NCBI GenBank assembly: GCA_012518685.1
Contig: JAAYRQ010000037.1
Span: 1-39,597 of the forward strand
Direction of reading: 5' to 3'
From: Syntrophomonadaceae bacterium
GTDB taxonomy: Bacteria > Bacillota > Syntrophomonadia > Syntrophomonadales > Syntrophomonadaceae
Length of the DNA stretch: 39,597 nucleotides
Shown: positions 32,814 to 39,597 of the stretch, piece by piece
How the letters are laid out: every line of letters starts with the position of its first letter
Position numbering within the stretch: the first letter of the stretch is position 1
Position numbers and translations under genes: made by a program
The notes under the pieces: generated by a model
Database searches by the model: none
What the model was told of the DNA's origin: nothing
Seen by the model: the letters and a program-made list of their open reading frames with translations, nothing else

Positions 32814-32860
32814 AAAACGAGATATTTATATGAAAACGATACTTAAACTTTTCCCTCAGG

Positions 32861-33811
32861 CTAATCTTCAAAAAGCTTACTAACCGATAAGTCCTCATGA
32901 ATACGAAGAATAGCCTCCCCTACTAAAGGTGCCACCGAAAGAACCTTCATATTAGGTAAAGTCTTTTCTTCAGCTAAGGGGATGGTATTAGTAACCACGA
33001 TCTCGGTAAAAGGGGCTTCTGCCAACCTTTCTATAGCAGGTCCCGAAAAAACTGGATGGGTACAACAACCATAAACCGCCTTAGCACCCTTGTCCATCAT
33101 TACCTCAGCGGCAGCACACAAAGTACCTGCAGTATCAATAATATCATCAATTATAATCACTGACCTATCCTTAACATCACCTATAACATTCATTACTTCA
33201 GATATATTAGGAGCTGGTCTTCTTTTGTCAACTATGGCCAAAGGGGCCTCTAACTTAGCCGCCAAATCTCGTGCCCGGGTAACTCCTCCTACATCTGGGG
33301 ATAAGACCACCGCATTATCTAAGTTCTTATTTTTAAAATATTCTCCAATCGTAGGCACTCCAGGTAAGTGATCCACAGGAATATCAAAAAAACCTTGAAT
33401 CTGACGGGCGTGTAAATCAACCGCTACTATACGCTCTGCACCAGCTTCTACAATCAGATTAGATACTAACTTAGCCGTAATAGGATCTCTAGCTTTAGTC
33501 TTTCTATCCTGTCTAGCATAACCATAATAAGGAATAACTGCATTAATTCGAGCCGCAGATGCTCGACGAAAAGCATCAATCATAACTAATAATTCCATTA
33601 GATTATCATTTACTGGCGAGCAGGTAGGTTGTAGGACAAATACATCTACCCCTCTAACACTTTCATTAATAGCACAACTAATTTCTCCGTCAGAAAAACG
33701 GCCTACTTTAGCATTACCCACTGGCAATCCCAAGTATTCTGATATCTCATTAGCTAAACAAGGATTAGCACCCCCTGTAAACAGCTTCATCCTCCATCTG
33801 GATGCCTTCAT
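32861..33811 (-). CDS. prs: Prs, ribose-phosphate pyrophosphokinase
   Basis: Makes PRPP from ribose 5-phosphate and ATP for purine, pyrimidine, His, Trp and NAD synthesis. The 316 residues show the flexible loop YARQDRKTKARDP, the DLHARQIQGFFDIPVD segment and the PRPP loop VIIIDDIIDTAGTL. The ATG at 33811 is chosen because GGGAGGT lies 9 nt upstream; an in-frame ATG at 33829 lies upstream of that site. It is 29 nt after glmU, so it is cotranscribed. Confidence 0.97.
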   Translation of the reverse strand: MKASRWRMKLFTGGANPCLANEISEYLGLPVGNAKVGRFSDGEISCAINESVRGVDVFVLQPTCSPVNDNLMELLVMIDAFRRASAARINAVIPYYGYARQDRKTKARDPITAKLVSNLIVEAGAERIVAVDLHARQIQGFFDIPVDHLPGVPTIGEYFKNKNLDNAVVLSPDVGGVTRARDLAAKLEAPLAIVDKRRPAPNISEVMNVIGDVKDRSVIIIDDIIDTAGTLCAAAEVMMDKGAKAVYGCCTHPVFSGPAIERLAEAPFTEIVVTNTIPLAEEKTLPNMKVLSVAPLVGEAILRIHEDLSVSKLFED

Positions 33812-33840
33812 GGTGATATTACCTCCCATTAACTTATCAT

Positions 33841-35199
33841 TTACTTATTATTATTCCAATCCTTAATAATTTTAGGAGTTGCACGCTCCAGTGCCAAAGC
33901 ATTAGAAGGCACATCACTAGTAATAGTTGAACCTGCACCAGTAACTGCTTTCTTGCCAATTCTCACAGGAGCCACTAAATTAGTATTGCTTCCTATAAAA
34001 ACTTCATCTTCTAAGACCGTTTCATACTTATTATAACCATCGTAATTGCAGGTAATAGTCCCTGCTCCTACATTAACATTCTCCCCCATTATAGTGTCAC
34101 CTATATAAGTTAAATGTGGGATTTTACTACCCTTACCTATCTTAGATTTCTTAATTTCTACAAAATCTCCGACCTTAACCTCAGCTCCCAAAACAGCCTC
34201 AGGTCTAATATAAGCAAAAGGACCAATTATACAACTATCGCCTATAATAGCTTCCCTAATCCGGCTATTTTCTATTATGACACCTGCTCCAATAAGGGTA
34301 TCATTAATGCGACTATAAGGACCTATTTCAGAATTAGTACCAATAACCGTCTTACCTTCAATAATAGTAAAAGGCATAACTACTGTGTCACTAGCTATTT
34401 CAACTTCCTTATCAATAAAAGTTGAATTAGGATCAACTATAGTTACACCTTTTCTCATTAATTCTTCATTTTTACGAGCATACATAATAGCTTGAGCTTC
34501 CGCTAATTGGACCCTATCATTAATACCAAAAACATCCGTAGCTTCAGAAGTTAATAAAACTCCCACCCTTTCTTCCTCAAGTTTAAGCATTTCTAAAATA
34601 TCGGTTAAATAATACTCCCCTTGAGCATTTTCAGTATTAAGCCTATCTAAGGCCTGCATAGCCAAGCCTGCCTGAAAACAATAAATTCCAGAATTAATTT
34701 CCTTAATTAACTTTTCCTCATTAATTGCATCCTTCTCCTCTACTATTTTAACAAAACCCTCCTTATCATTTCTAACTATTCGTCCGTAGCCATGAGGGTT
34801 TTCCAATATAGTAGATAATACAGTAGCATCATTTACTTCCGTATTATGAAAATCTATTAAATTTTTAATAGTTTTAGTTTGTAATAAGGGAATATCCCCA
34901 GCTAATACTAGTAAATTGTGCTGGTGGTTAATCCTAGTTTTAGCACACATTAGGGCATGACCTGTACCTAGTTGCTCCTCTTGCACTACAAAATTAACTG
35001 GATAATCAGCTAGTACTTCCCTTACCTTATTTTGACCATGACCTACAACTACAATAAGCTCATTAATACCCGCATTAATAACGGCTTCCACTACATGGAT
35101 AATAATAGGTTTGCCACTAATACGGTGTACTACCTTGGGTAAATCAGAAGACATCCTTACCCCTTTACCAGCAGCTAAAATGACAGCTGAATAACTCAC
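33841..35199 (-). CDS. glmU: GlmU, bifunctional UDP-GlcNAc pyrophosphorylase/GlcN-1-P acetyltransferase
   Basis: Makes UDP-N-acetylglucosamine for peptidoglycan. The N-terminal uridyltransferase has LAAGKGVRMSSDLPKVVH (residues 8-25) and LAGDIPLL. The C-terminal half is a left-handed beta-helix of hexapeptide repeats with the acetyltransferase segment VGAGTITCNYDGYNK. The 452-residue length is normal. Starts at GTG (35199) with AGGTGAA about 8 nt upstream. A perfect inverted repeat that overlaps TATAAT is about 90 nt upstream (35286-35312). glmU-prs-ctc is the classical order. Confidence 0.97.
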   Translation of the reverse strand: MSYSAVILAAGKGVRMSSDLPKVVHRISGKPIIIHVVEAVINAGINELIVVVGHGQNKVREVLADYPVNFVVQEEQLGTGHALMCAKTRINHQHNLLVLAGDIPLLQTKTIKNLIDFHNTEVNDATVLSTILENPHGYGRIVRNDKEGFVKIVEEKDAINEEKLIKEINSGIYCFQAGLAMQALDRLNTENAQGEYYLTDILEMLKLEEERVGVLLTSEATDVFGINDRVQLAEAQAIMYARKNEELMRKGVTIVDPNSTFIDKEVEIASDTVVMPFTIIEGKTVIGTNSEIGPYSRINDTLIGAGVIIENSRIREAIIGDSCIIGPFAYIRPEAVLGAEVKVGDFVEIKKSKIGKGSKIPHLTYIGDTIMGENVNVGAGTITCNYDGYNKYETVLEDEVFIGSNTNLVAPVRIGKKAVTGAGSTITSDVPSNALALERATPKIIKDWNNNK

Positions 35200-35285
35200 T
35201 TAAATACTTCACCTACTTTTACATTTCTTAAAATAATCGTATTAATATTATATGGATAAAAAGTATTAAAGTTTTAATAAAAACA

Positions 35286-35312
35286 TTATAATTACTTTTA
35301 CCGTAATTATAA
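35286..35312. promoter_or_regulatory. Operator-like inverted repeat upstream of glmU
   Basis: TTATAATTAC, 7 nt, GTAATTATAA: perfect 10-bp arms (35286-35295 and 35303-35312). Both arms contain TATAAT, so a regulator bound here would cover a -10 element. A weak -35 (TTCATT) with a 17-nt spacer exists for the minus-strand copy. No T tract follows, so a terminator is unlikely. Confidence 0.5.
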
Positions 35313-35332
35313 CCTTAAATTCATCAATAATG

Positions 35333-35358
35333 AAAAAAAATTCCCCTTTAATAAGGGA
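35333..35358 (-). terminator. Terminator after the MobA-like nucleotidyltransferase gene
   Basis: On the minus strand TTCCCTT, short loop, AAGGGGAA (one bulged G), followed by eight T (35333-35340). It separates the ispE-gntR-nucleotidyltransferase genes from glmU. Confidence 0.82.
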
Positions 35359-35396
35359 AAAAGTAAAATAAGTCCGATTTTAAAAGCATATAAAAG

Positions 35397-36173
35397 CTAA
35401 AAGCTGACCTTAGCTAAATGTTTCTGAGCCAATTCCAAATCACTAGGTTTATCAACATCTACACCTACTTCGGCATAAGGGGAGATAATCGCCTTACCCC
35501 TTATATTCGTCACAGCGAAAAACCTTTTTTCGGCTGCACTTATAGATAACTTTCGCATAAGGTACTTACACAATAACTCTAGACCGAATAATCTAGCAAT
35601 CGCTAGAGGGTTTTTACGCCGTAAGACTAGTTTAATTGCAATATCTATCATTTCGTCAATCATAGCCGTCCTAATAAAAACTAGATTTCCCCCTGTAAAA
35701 ACACCTTCCTTAAGCCTGACATAAGTTCGTTCTACATCAGGAAACTTATGATCATTTACTTCCTTAGAAGTTACTGGATAATAAAAATCTGCTTCATCTA
35801 AACTACACCTATTAATAAAATCTTCAATAGCCTCAGTAGTAATAAAGGGGATATCGGTGGGAAGTATTATAACCTTTTCAGATATACCTAACTCATTTAA
35901 TAAATTAGCCCCATTCAAAAAACTTTCTACTGCATTAGAACCGCTTTCTACAAAAAAAAGATTTTCCTCTTTATTAAATAAATTACGCATAGCTTCGACT
36001 GGACCACTAATGACAATATTTCTTATAAAATCCGCTTCCCTTAAAGCCTTATAAACATAAAAAATCATAGGGTATTTACCGATTAAAATTAAGGCTTCGT
36101 TATCATAAGGAGCTAGCTTTTTAAGCTCACTGCTGCTTTCTCCGCCTGCTAGAATAATAGCATCATATTGCAT
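35397..36173 (-). CDS. MobA-like NTP transferase, substrate unknown
   Basis: 258 residues with the N-terminal nucleotidyltransferase fold: AIILAGGES (residues 5-13), ILPTDIPF (metal-binding Asp), FTGGNLVFI, and a C-terminal DVDKPSDLELA typical of MobA/IspD/CobY-type enzymes. The usual GxRxGxxK lysine segment is altered (SSSELKKLAPYDNEALI), so the substrate differs from GTP:molybdopterin or CTP:methylerythritol phosphate. The neighbours are ispE, a GntR regulator and glmU, which suggests sugar-nucleotide or envelope-precursor synthesis, but no specific reaction can be named. GGAGG precedes the ATG. It starts 13 nt after the GntR gene. Confidence 0.85.
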   Translation of the reverse strand: MQYDAIILAGGESSSELKKLAPYDNEALILIGKYPMIFYVYKALREADFIRNIVISGPVEAMRNLFNKEENLFFVESGSNAVESFLNGANLLNELGISEKVIILPTDIPFITTEAIEDFINRCSLDEADFYYPVTSKEVNDHKFPDVERTYVRLKEGVFTGGNLVFIRTAMIDEMIDIAIKLVLRRKNPLAIARLFGLELLCKYLMRKLSISAAEKRFFAVTNIRGKAIISPYAEVGVDVDKPSDLELAQKHLAKVSF

Positions 36174-36186
36174 TATAGTACCTCCA

Positions 36187-36885
36187 CTAATCGTTTATAG
36201 ATGATTCATCCATTTTAACCGATTCAATCATGCTAATTTCTGCATTTTCAATATGTTCTCCTGCTAATTGTTGGGCCTGTTTCGCATCCCTAGCTTGAAG
36301 TGCTTCCACAATGGCACGGTGTTCGTCTAAGGATTCCTGCATCCGCCCAGGATAAGCCAAGGTAGTAGCTCTAAAACGCTGGATTTGTTCCCGTAAATTA
36401 CTAATTATATTAGTTAATCGTTCATTACGACTGGCTTTATATATAGTTTCATGGAATTTAGTATCAACTAGGACAAGTTTTTCGATATTATTAGTAACAA
36501 TCGCATCTGCTTTTTCCACCAAACATCTTTCTAATTCGTCTAACTCTTCCTCAGTAATACGCTGAGCCGCCAGGCTGGCAGCTAGCCCCTCTAAAGCAGA
36601 CCTAATCTCAAATACATCCGCAATATCCTTAAAGGATAAATCCGCCACATAAGCACCCTTCCTAGGAACCATAACTACAAAACCTTCCATCTCCAACTTA
36701 CGGAAAGCCTCCCTAATCGGGGTTCTAGATACTCCTAACTCCTCAGCTAGCTGGATTTCCATTAATCTTTCCCGAGGTTTTAGAGTACCATTAATAATAG
36801 CTTCCCTTATCGCCTCTAAGACTAATTCTCGTAAGGGTTTATAAGAATTAATATTTACAGGCATTAATCTAGGTTTATTATCCAC
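36187..36885 (-). CDS. GntR-family (FadR/FCD type) transcriptional regulator
   Basis: 232 residues. The winged HTH is at about 15-80 (LREAIREAIINGTLKPRERL-like start, LAEELGVSRTPIREAFRKLEMEG). The C-terminal all-helical FCD ligand domain (about 90-215) has the metal-binding pattern D..FH, and later H residues (DEHRAIVEAL, GEHIENAE). Starts at GTG directly after the ispE stop (TAAGTG), with AGGAGTG inside the end of ispE; the genes are tightly coupled. The effector is unknown; candidates are metabolites of the flanking pathways. Confidence 0.92.
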   Translation of the reverse strand: MDNKPRLMPVNINSYKPLRELVLEAIREAIINGTLKPRERLMEIQLAEELGVSRTPIREAFRKLEMEGFVVMVPRKGAYVADLSFKDIADVFEIRSALEGLAASLAAQRITEEELDELERCLVEKADAIVTNNIEKLVLVDTKFHETIYKASRNERLTNIISNLREQIQRFRATTLAYPGRMQESLDEHRAIVEALQARDAKQAQQLAGEHIENAEISMIESVKMDESSIND

Positions 36886-37746
36886 TTACTCACTCCTAAT
36901 ATAGGACGAAACTATATAGGTTTCATCATAATTGCTTACAAAATAATCATAAGCAGTTTTTAGTTTATTAACTTCCTTAAACAAAGCAAAAACACTGGGA
37001 CCACTTCCCGACATTACTGCACTAAAGGCCCCCAATTCCAGAAGCTTTTGTTTTATAAGACCTATTTCAGGGTATAAAGATACTGTAACTGCTTCTAATA
37101 CATTAATCATCTCAAGGGCCATATTATCAAGGTCCATATCCTGCCAGGCTTTAATAAATGCTTCATTATTAGGTCGTCTTTTAATTTTATCTAAATCCAG
37201 TTGACCAAAAACATCCTTAGTTGCTACAGAAAAATTAGGCTTTACTAATAAAAATTTTAATGTATGCCCGCCAGGTAAAGGGCTTAGTATTTCTCCCCGC
37301 CCCCTTGCCAAAGCCGTCCTATTAAAGATACAAAAAGGCACATCCGAACCTATTTCTAAGGCAAGTTCAGCCAAATCCTTAAGACTTAATTTAGTCTGGT
37401 ATAAGTGATTAAGCCCTAATAATACTGCGGCTGCATTAGAAGATCCTCCCGCTAGACCAGCACCTATAGGTATATTTTTCTCTATATAAATATTAACTCC
37501 TGCTTTTTTCCCAGTTTTTTGAAAAAAAAGTTCGGCCGCATAGTAAGCTAAATTATTAGCATCGTTAGAAAGTTGACTACTGTTAGAGTTTACAATGATT
37601 GTGTTAGCTTTATCAATAGTTATTTTGTCTTTTAAAGATATAGCCTGCATAATCGTTTCTAACTCATGATAGCCGTCAGGTCTTTTGCCCTTAACATCTA
37701 AAGTCAAATTAAGCTTAGCAGGTGCCCAGATTGTCACTTTATCCAT
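36886..37746 (-). CDS. ispE: IspE, 4-diphosphocytidyl-2-C-methyl-D-erythritol kinase
   Basis: GHMP kinase of the methylerythritol phosphate route to isoprenoids. The 286 residues carry PAKLNLTL (9-16, with Lys11), the ATP loop PIGAGLAGGSSNAAA, GSDVPF with the catalytic Asp, and MSGSGPSVFAL near the C-terminus. An AGGAG ribosome site precedes the ATG. It starts after the spoIIR terminator, so spoIIR and ispE are separate units. Its stop abuts the GntR start. Confidence 0.97.
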   Translation of the reverse strand: MDKVTIWAPAKLNLTLDVKGKRPDGYHELETIMQAISLKDKITIDKANTIIVNSNSSQLSNDANNLAYYAAELFFQKTGKKAGVNIYIEKNIPIGAGLAGGSSNAAAVLLGLNHLYQTKLSLKDLAELALEIGSDVPFCIFNRTALARGRGEILSPLPGGHTLKFLLVKPNFSVATKDVFGQLDLDKIKRRPNNEAFIKAWQDMDLDNMALEMINVLEAVTVSLYPEIGLIKQKLLELGAFSAVMSGSGPSVFALFKEVNKLKTAYDYFVSNYDETYIVSSYIRSE

Positions 37747-37782
37747 CCTTTTTCTCCTGGCCTTGTTTTTCTATTTATAAAA

Positions 37783-37813
37783 GAAAAAATCGGAACGGTC
37801 AAGCCATTCCGAT
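37783..37813 (-). terminator. Terminator after spoIIR
   Basis: Minus-strand stem ATCGGAA(T)GG with CC(G)TTCCGAT (37789-37813), one mismatch, 5-nt loop, followed by six T (37783-37788). It lies about 45 nt past the spoIIR stop. Confidence 0.88.
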
Positions 37814-37858
37814 TATGAAGTGAGAAATTTTATTATTAAATTATACCTTTTAATCTAT

Positions 37859-38413
37859 CTAGTCTAACTTAACTCCTTTAGGCAGTAACTCCAAACACTT
37901 TAAGGTAACTTTGGCCTCCCTAGGATTTTCTAGGCTTAATCCTTTATCACTGGAAGAAACAATACATAAGGGTGGAAAAAGCACACACCACCAGTTTTTA
38001 CCACTGCCCTCACCTATAATCACTTTCAATGCATAATAATCACCAGAAGGAAAAACCAAGTTGCCATAGGATTTAGTAGGAAAGGTAAAGGTGCCTAAGC
38101 TAACCTCAACAGGGTAATTGTAACCCTCTGCTACAATAGCCGCCTCAGCTTCCCTTTTAATATTAGCTAGGTTATTTTCTGCCTTTATTCTAGCATCCTC
38201 GATATTAGAAGTATGGACAAACTCCTCTTGCATATAGCTAACGATATGGTCTTTTACCGCTAATTTTAAGGCCTGATCATCAATCTTATCACTGTTAGCT
38301 ATTACATGTAATCTAATTACACTATCTGTTAAGGGCTTATTATGCTGGGCTAATACTTGAGTACCCCCAAAACTAATAAAAACAATTAATATAATTACTA
38401 AAAATTTTTTCAT
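37859..38413 (-). CDS. spoIIR: SpoIIR, secreted signal activating pro-sigma-E processing
   Basis: 184 residues with a signal peptide (basic MKK, hydrophobic core, cleavage after about residue 22). The mature part has the family hallmarks: VIRLHVIANSDKIDDQALKL and GSGKNWWCVLFPPLC. SpoIIR is secreted from the forespore into the intermembrane space and triggers SpoIIGA to cleave pro-sigma-E in the mother cell. The ATG has GGGGG 8 nt upstream and an exact sigma-F promoter at 38437-38466. It is transcribed alone and ends at its own terminator. Confidence 0.96.
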   Translation of the reverse strand: MKKFLVIILIVFISFGGTQVLAQHNKPLTDSVIRLHVIANSDKIDDQALKLAVKDHIVSYMQEEFVHTSNIEDARIKAENNLANIKREAEAAIVAEGYNYPVEVSLGTFTFPTKSYGNLVFPSGDYYALKVIIGEGSGKNWWCVLFPPLCIVSSSDKGLSLENPREAKVTLKCLELLPKGVKLD

Positions 38414-38436
38414 ATTATAATCCCCCTTCGTATTAG

Positions 38437-38466
38437 AATTATTTCCCTATAAATAAGTTTCTAAAC
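38437..38466 (-). promoter_or_regulatory. Sigma-F promoter of spoIIR
   Basis: On the minus strand: GTTTA (38462-38466), 15-nt spacer, GGAAATAATT (38437-38446). The published sigma-F consensus GywTA, 15 nt, GgnrAnAnTw is matched at every position. In Bacillus spoIIR is a classic sigma-F gene. Confidence 0.88.
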
Positions 38467-38477
38467 GAAGAGATGAT

Positions 38478-38528
38478 AGAATTTTTGGTTAGCCCATAAG
38501 CAAATCATATAGCCACCAAAAAAATTCT
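38478..38528. other. Imperfect inverted repeat in the spoIIR upstream region
   Basis: AGAATTTTTGGT (38478-38489) and ACCAAAAAAATTCT (38515-38528): 12 pairs with a 2-nt bulge and a 25-nt loop. It lies between the sigma-F promoter and the promoter of the small-RNA candidate. No T run follows on either strand. Confidence 0.5.
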
Positions 38529-38564
38529 TAATGCCCAAAAGCCATAAAATCGGGATTTAAAGCA

Positions 38565-38593
38565 TTGACATCCTTTGTGAAGATAGGTACAAT
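38565..38593 (+). promoter_or_regulatory. Strong sigma-A promoter for the plus-strand small-RNA candidate
   Basis: TTGACA (38565-38570, exact), 17-nt spacer, TACAAT (38588-38593, 5 of 6). It points away from spoIIR towards the terminator at 38683-38722. The start should fall near 38600. Confidence 0.8.
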
Positions 38594-38599
38594 TACATC

Positions 38600-38722
38600 A
38601 TAAGAATTAGCTAGTGTTTTATTTCACAATACTAATTCAAAACCACATACATTTTCTAATTCCCCCCCCCGGGAATTAACTAGACATCACCAAGCCATGA
38701 GGTGGTGTCTTGTTCTTTTTTC
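38600..38722 (+). ncRNA. Predicted small RNA with C-rich loop, about 120 nt
   Basis: A transcription unit without an open reading frame: sigma-A promoter just upstream, rho-independent terminator at the end. Three hairpins can be drawn: (1) GAATTAG/CTAATTC (38604-38610 with 38632-38638); (2) TAATTCCC/GGGAATTA (38657-38664 with 38671-38678), whose loop continues a run of nine C (38662-38670); (3) the terminator stem. An A-rich single-stranded stretch (38639-38656) lies between 1 and 2. It does not resemble 6S, tmRNA or SRP RNA. The C-rich loop could pair with G-rich ribosome-binding sites, as in Gram-positive RNAs such as RsaE/RoxS; that is inference. Confidence 0.62.
38683..38722 (+). terminator. 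Terminator of the plus-strand small-RNA candidate
   Basis: GACATCACC (38683-38691) pairs with GGTGGTGTC (38701-38709): nine pairs, one of them G-T, with a 9-nt loop. TTGTTCTTTTTT follows. On the minus strand no T run follows the hairpin, so it is oriented for plus-strand transcription. Confidence 0.8.
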
Positions 38723-38738
38723 TATTATTTTAGCATTT

Positions 38739-39597
38739 TTATAAAGCTTTTAAGTCCCTTAACTCTTCTAAGGCCACTACTACCAGAGGATCAAACTTGC
38801 TACCAGTACCCCTTTTAATAAGTTCAAATGTCTCCTCATGTGTTTTCCTATCTTCTTCTAGGGGTAAGCAAGTTAGAGCATCATACACATCTGCCACGGC
38901 AATTATTCTGGCGATTATGGGTATATTCGTATAGGATAATCCTTCTGGATAACCCGTACCATTATAATATTCGTGATGATATAAGATAGCGTTTTTTATT
39001 TCTAGGTATTCTGCCTTATCAGGAATTAACTTAAGACCTTCAAGGGGATGTGCCTTAATGTCTAGGGGCTTTTCACCATCTTTCAAGTTGAGGTTCTTAA
39101 ACAAGACAGCCACTTGTCCAATATCATGTAATAGGGCCCCTAATTCTAATTCCCCTAGTTCGATATTATTCAAGCCTAAGCGTTTGCCTAAAGCTAGGGC
39201 AATTTTAGCTACCCTCTCTCCATGTCCTATCATATTAGGGGAATATGCCTCCCTAGCCCTATTAAGAATAGTAAAAAGCCTTCTTTCTCTTTGTATTTCT
39301 AAACTATGCCTAGCTTCATTTATTAAAATATTAGTAGCAGCATTTACTAAGGGTTCGATTAATTTCAGATAATATGCAAGCATATTTTCGTTACAACTAT
39401 GGGCAGATATTAATTCCCCCACTTTTTTCCCTTCTACTATAATAGGAATATATAGTAGGCTTTTACTTCCCGTAGGTAAGATTGTTTTATCTTCTATAAT
39501 CTTAGGCTCAGTTACATCTTGACAACTATTTATTACCCTAGCCCATTTATCTGCTATAAGCTCATCCTCATAAACCAGATAATATTCCTCACTATTA
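38739..39597 (-). CDS. GAF/HD-GYP domain protein (N-terminus beyond window)
   Basis: The frame is open from the right edge to 38739, about 286 codons; the true start lies outside. The GTG at 39422 is internal, because the sequence before it continues a GAF fold (YIPIIVEGKKVGELI). After the GAF part come a helical linker and an HD-GYP domain: HGERVAKIA, LLHDIGQ, KAHPLEG and HHEYYNGTGYPEG. HD-GYP proteins commonly hydrolyse cyclic di-GMP; the HHExxxGxGYP motif is intact, so activity is plausible, with GAF sensing a ligand or redox state. The regulated process is unknown. It converges with the small-RNA candidate. Confidence 0.9.
   Translation of the reverse strand, partial: NSEEYYLVYEDELIADKWARVINSCQDVTEPKIIEDKTILPTGSKSLLYIPIIVEGKKVGELISAHSCNENMLAYYLKLIEPLVNAATNILINEARHSLEIQRERRLFTILNRAREAYSPNMIGHGERVAKIALALGKRLGLNNIELGELELGALLHDIGQVAVLFKNLNLKDGEKPLDIKAHPLEGLKLIPDKAEYLEIKNAILYHHEYYNGTGYPEGLSYTNIPIIARIIAVADVYDALTCLPLEEDRKTHEETFELIKRGTGSKFDPLVVVALEELRDLKAL

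Larger units (their letters stand above)
38414..38738. other. Intergenic region between spoIIR and the HD-GYP gene
   Basis: A 325-nt gap with no protein-coding frame. It contains, in order: the spoIIR sigma-F promoter (minus), an imperfect inverted repeat, and the promoter, body and terminator of the plus-strand small-RNA candidate. These are listed separately. Confidence 0.8.

Noticed and set aside
36878-36886. Further DnaA box (TTATCCACT) at the ispE-gntR junction
   Set aside because: One mismatch in the last position, single, and mostly explained by coding sequence.
38600-38722. Known housekeeping RNA (6S, SRP RNA, tmRNA, RNase P) as identity of the small RNA
   Set aside because: Length and hairpin layout do not fit, and none of their conserved motifs is visible.
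39373-39422. GTG at 39422 as start of the HD-GYP gene
   Set aside because: The frame stays open to the window edge and the upstream residues continue a GAF fold, so the codon is internal.

Overview
The window is a dense, AT-rich chromosomal segment from an endospore-forming Firmicute, most likely an anaerobic member of the class Clostridia. The evidence is a full set of sporulation genes (spoIIE, spoIIR, spoVT, spoVB, yabP, yabQ, fin, a germinant-receptor locus) and an origin-proximal gene order shared with Bacillus and Clostridia. The genus cannot be settled from the sequence. Almost everything is on the minus strand and is transcribed from high to low coordinates. The plus-strand exceptions are a carbonic anhydrase, a seven-gene germination locus and a predicted small RNA.

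Layout from high to low coordinate, in the direction of minus transcription: a GAF/HD-GYP protein cut by the window edge; a plus-strand small-RNA candidate; spoIIR behind an exact sigma-F promoter; ispE, a GntR regulator, a MobA-like nucleotidyltransferase, glmU, prs, ctc/L25, pth, a 54-residue Fin homologue and mfd. Next comes an inserted plus-strand germination locus (order B-A-C-D-C-D-B). After it lie spoVT (sigma-G-type promoter), spoVB/yabM, mazG, hup, rqcP, yabP-yabQ (sigma-E-type promoter), a small HTH gene with divIC, yabR and ppx. These are followed by a carbonic anhydrase and a formate/nitrite-family channel read divergently, spoIIE, tilS and ftsH. The segment ends with a folate group (HD protein, folP, folB, folK) and a pantothenate group (DUF2520 reductase, panB, panC, panD, the last cut by the edge).

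The backbone ispE-glmU-prs-ctc-pth-fin-mfd-spoVT-yabM-mazG-rqcP-yabP-yabQ-divIC-yabR-spoIIE-tilS-ftsH-folP-folB-folK is the ancestral Firmicute order. The departures from it are informative. The germination genes sit between mfd and spoVT. hpt is missing between tilS and ftsH. purR and spoVG are missing between ispE and glmU, where a GntR gene and a nucleotidyltransferase stand instead. A pan operon follows folK.

The strongest candidates for something new are: a roughly 120-nt plus-strand RNA at 38600-38722 with its own promoter, a C9 loop and a terminator; three DnaA boxes within 32 bp in front of the HTH-divIC pair; the germination locus with duplicated B, C and D genes around a single A gene; an HD-domain protein with a Cys cluster in the folate operon; and a DUF2520 Rossmann protein that looks like the ketopantoate reductase of the pan operon. 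The sporulation promoters for spoIIR, yabP and spoVT can be read directly and together place the sigma-F, sigma-E and sigma-G programmes on this segment.
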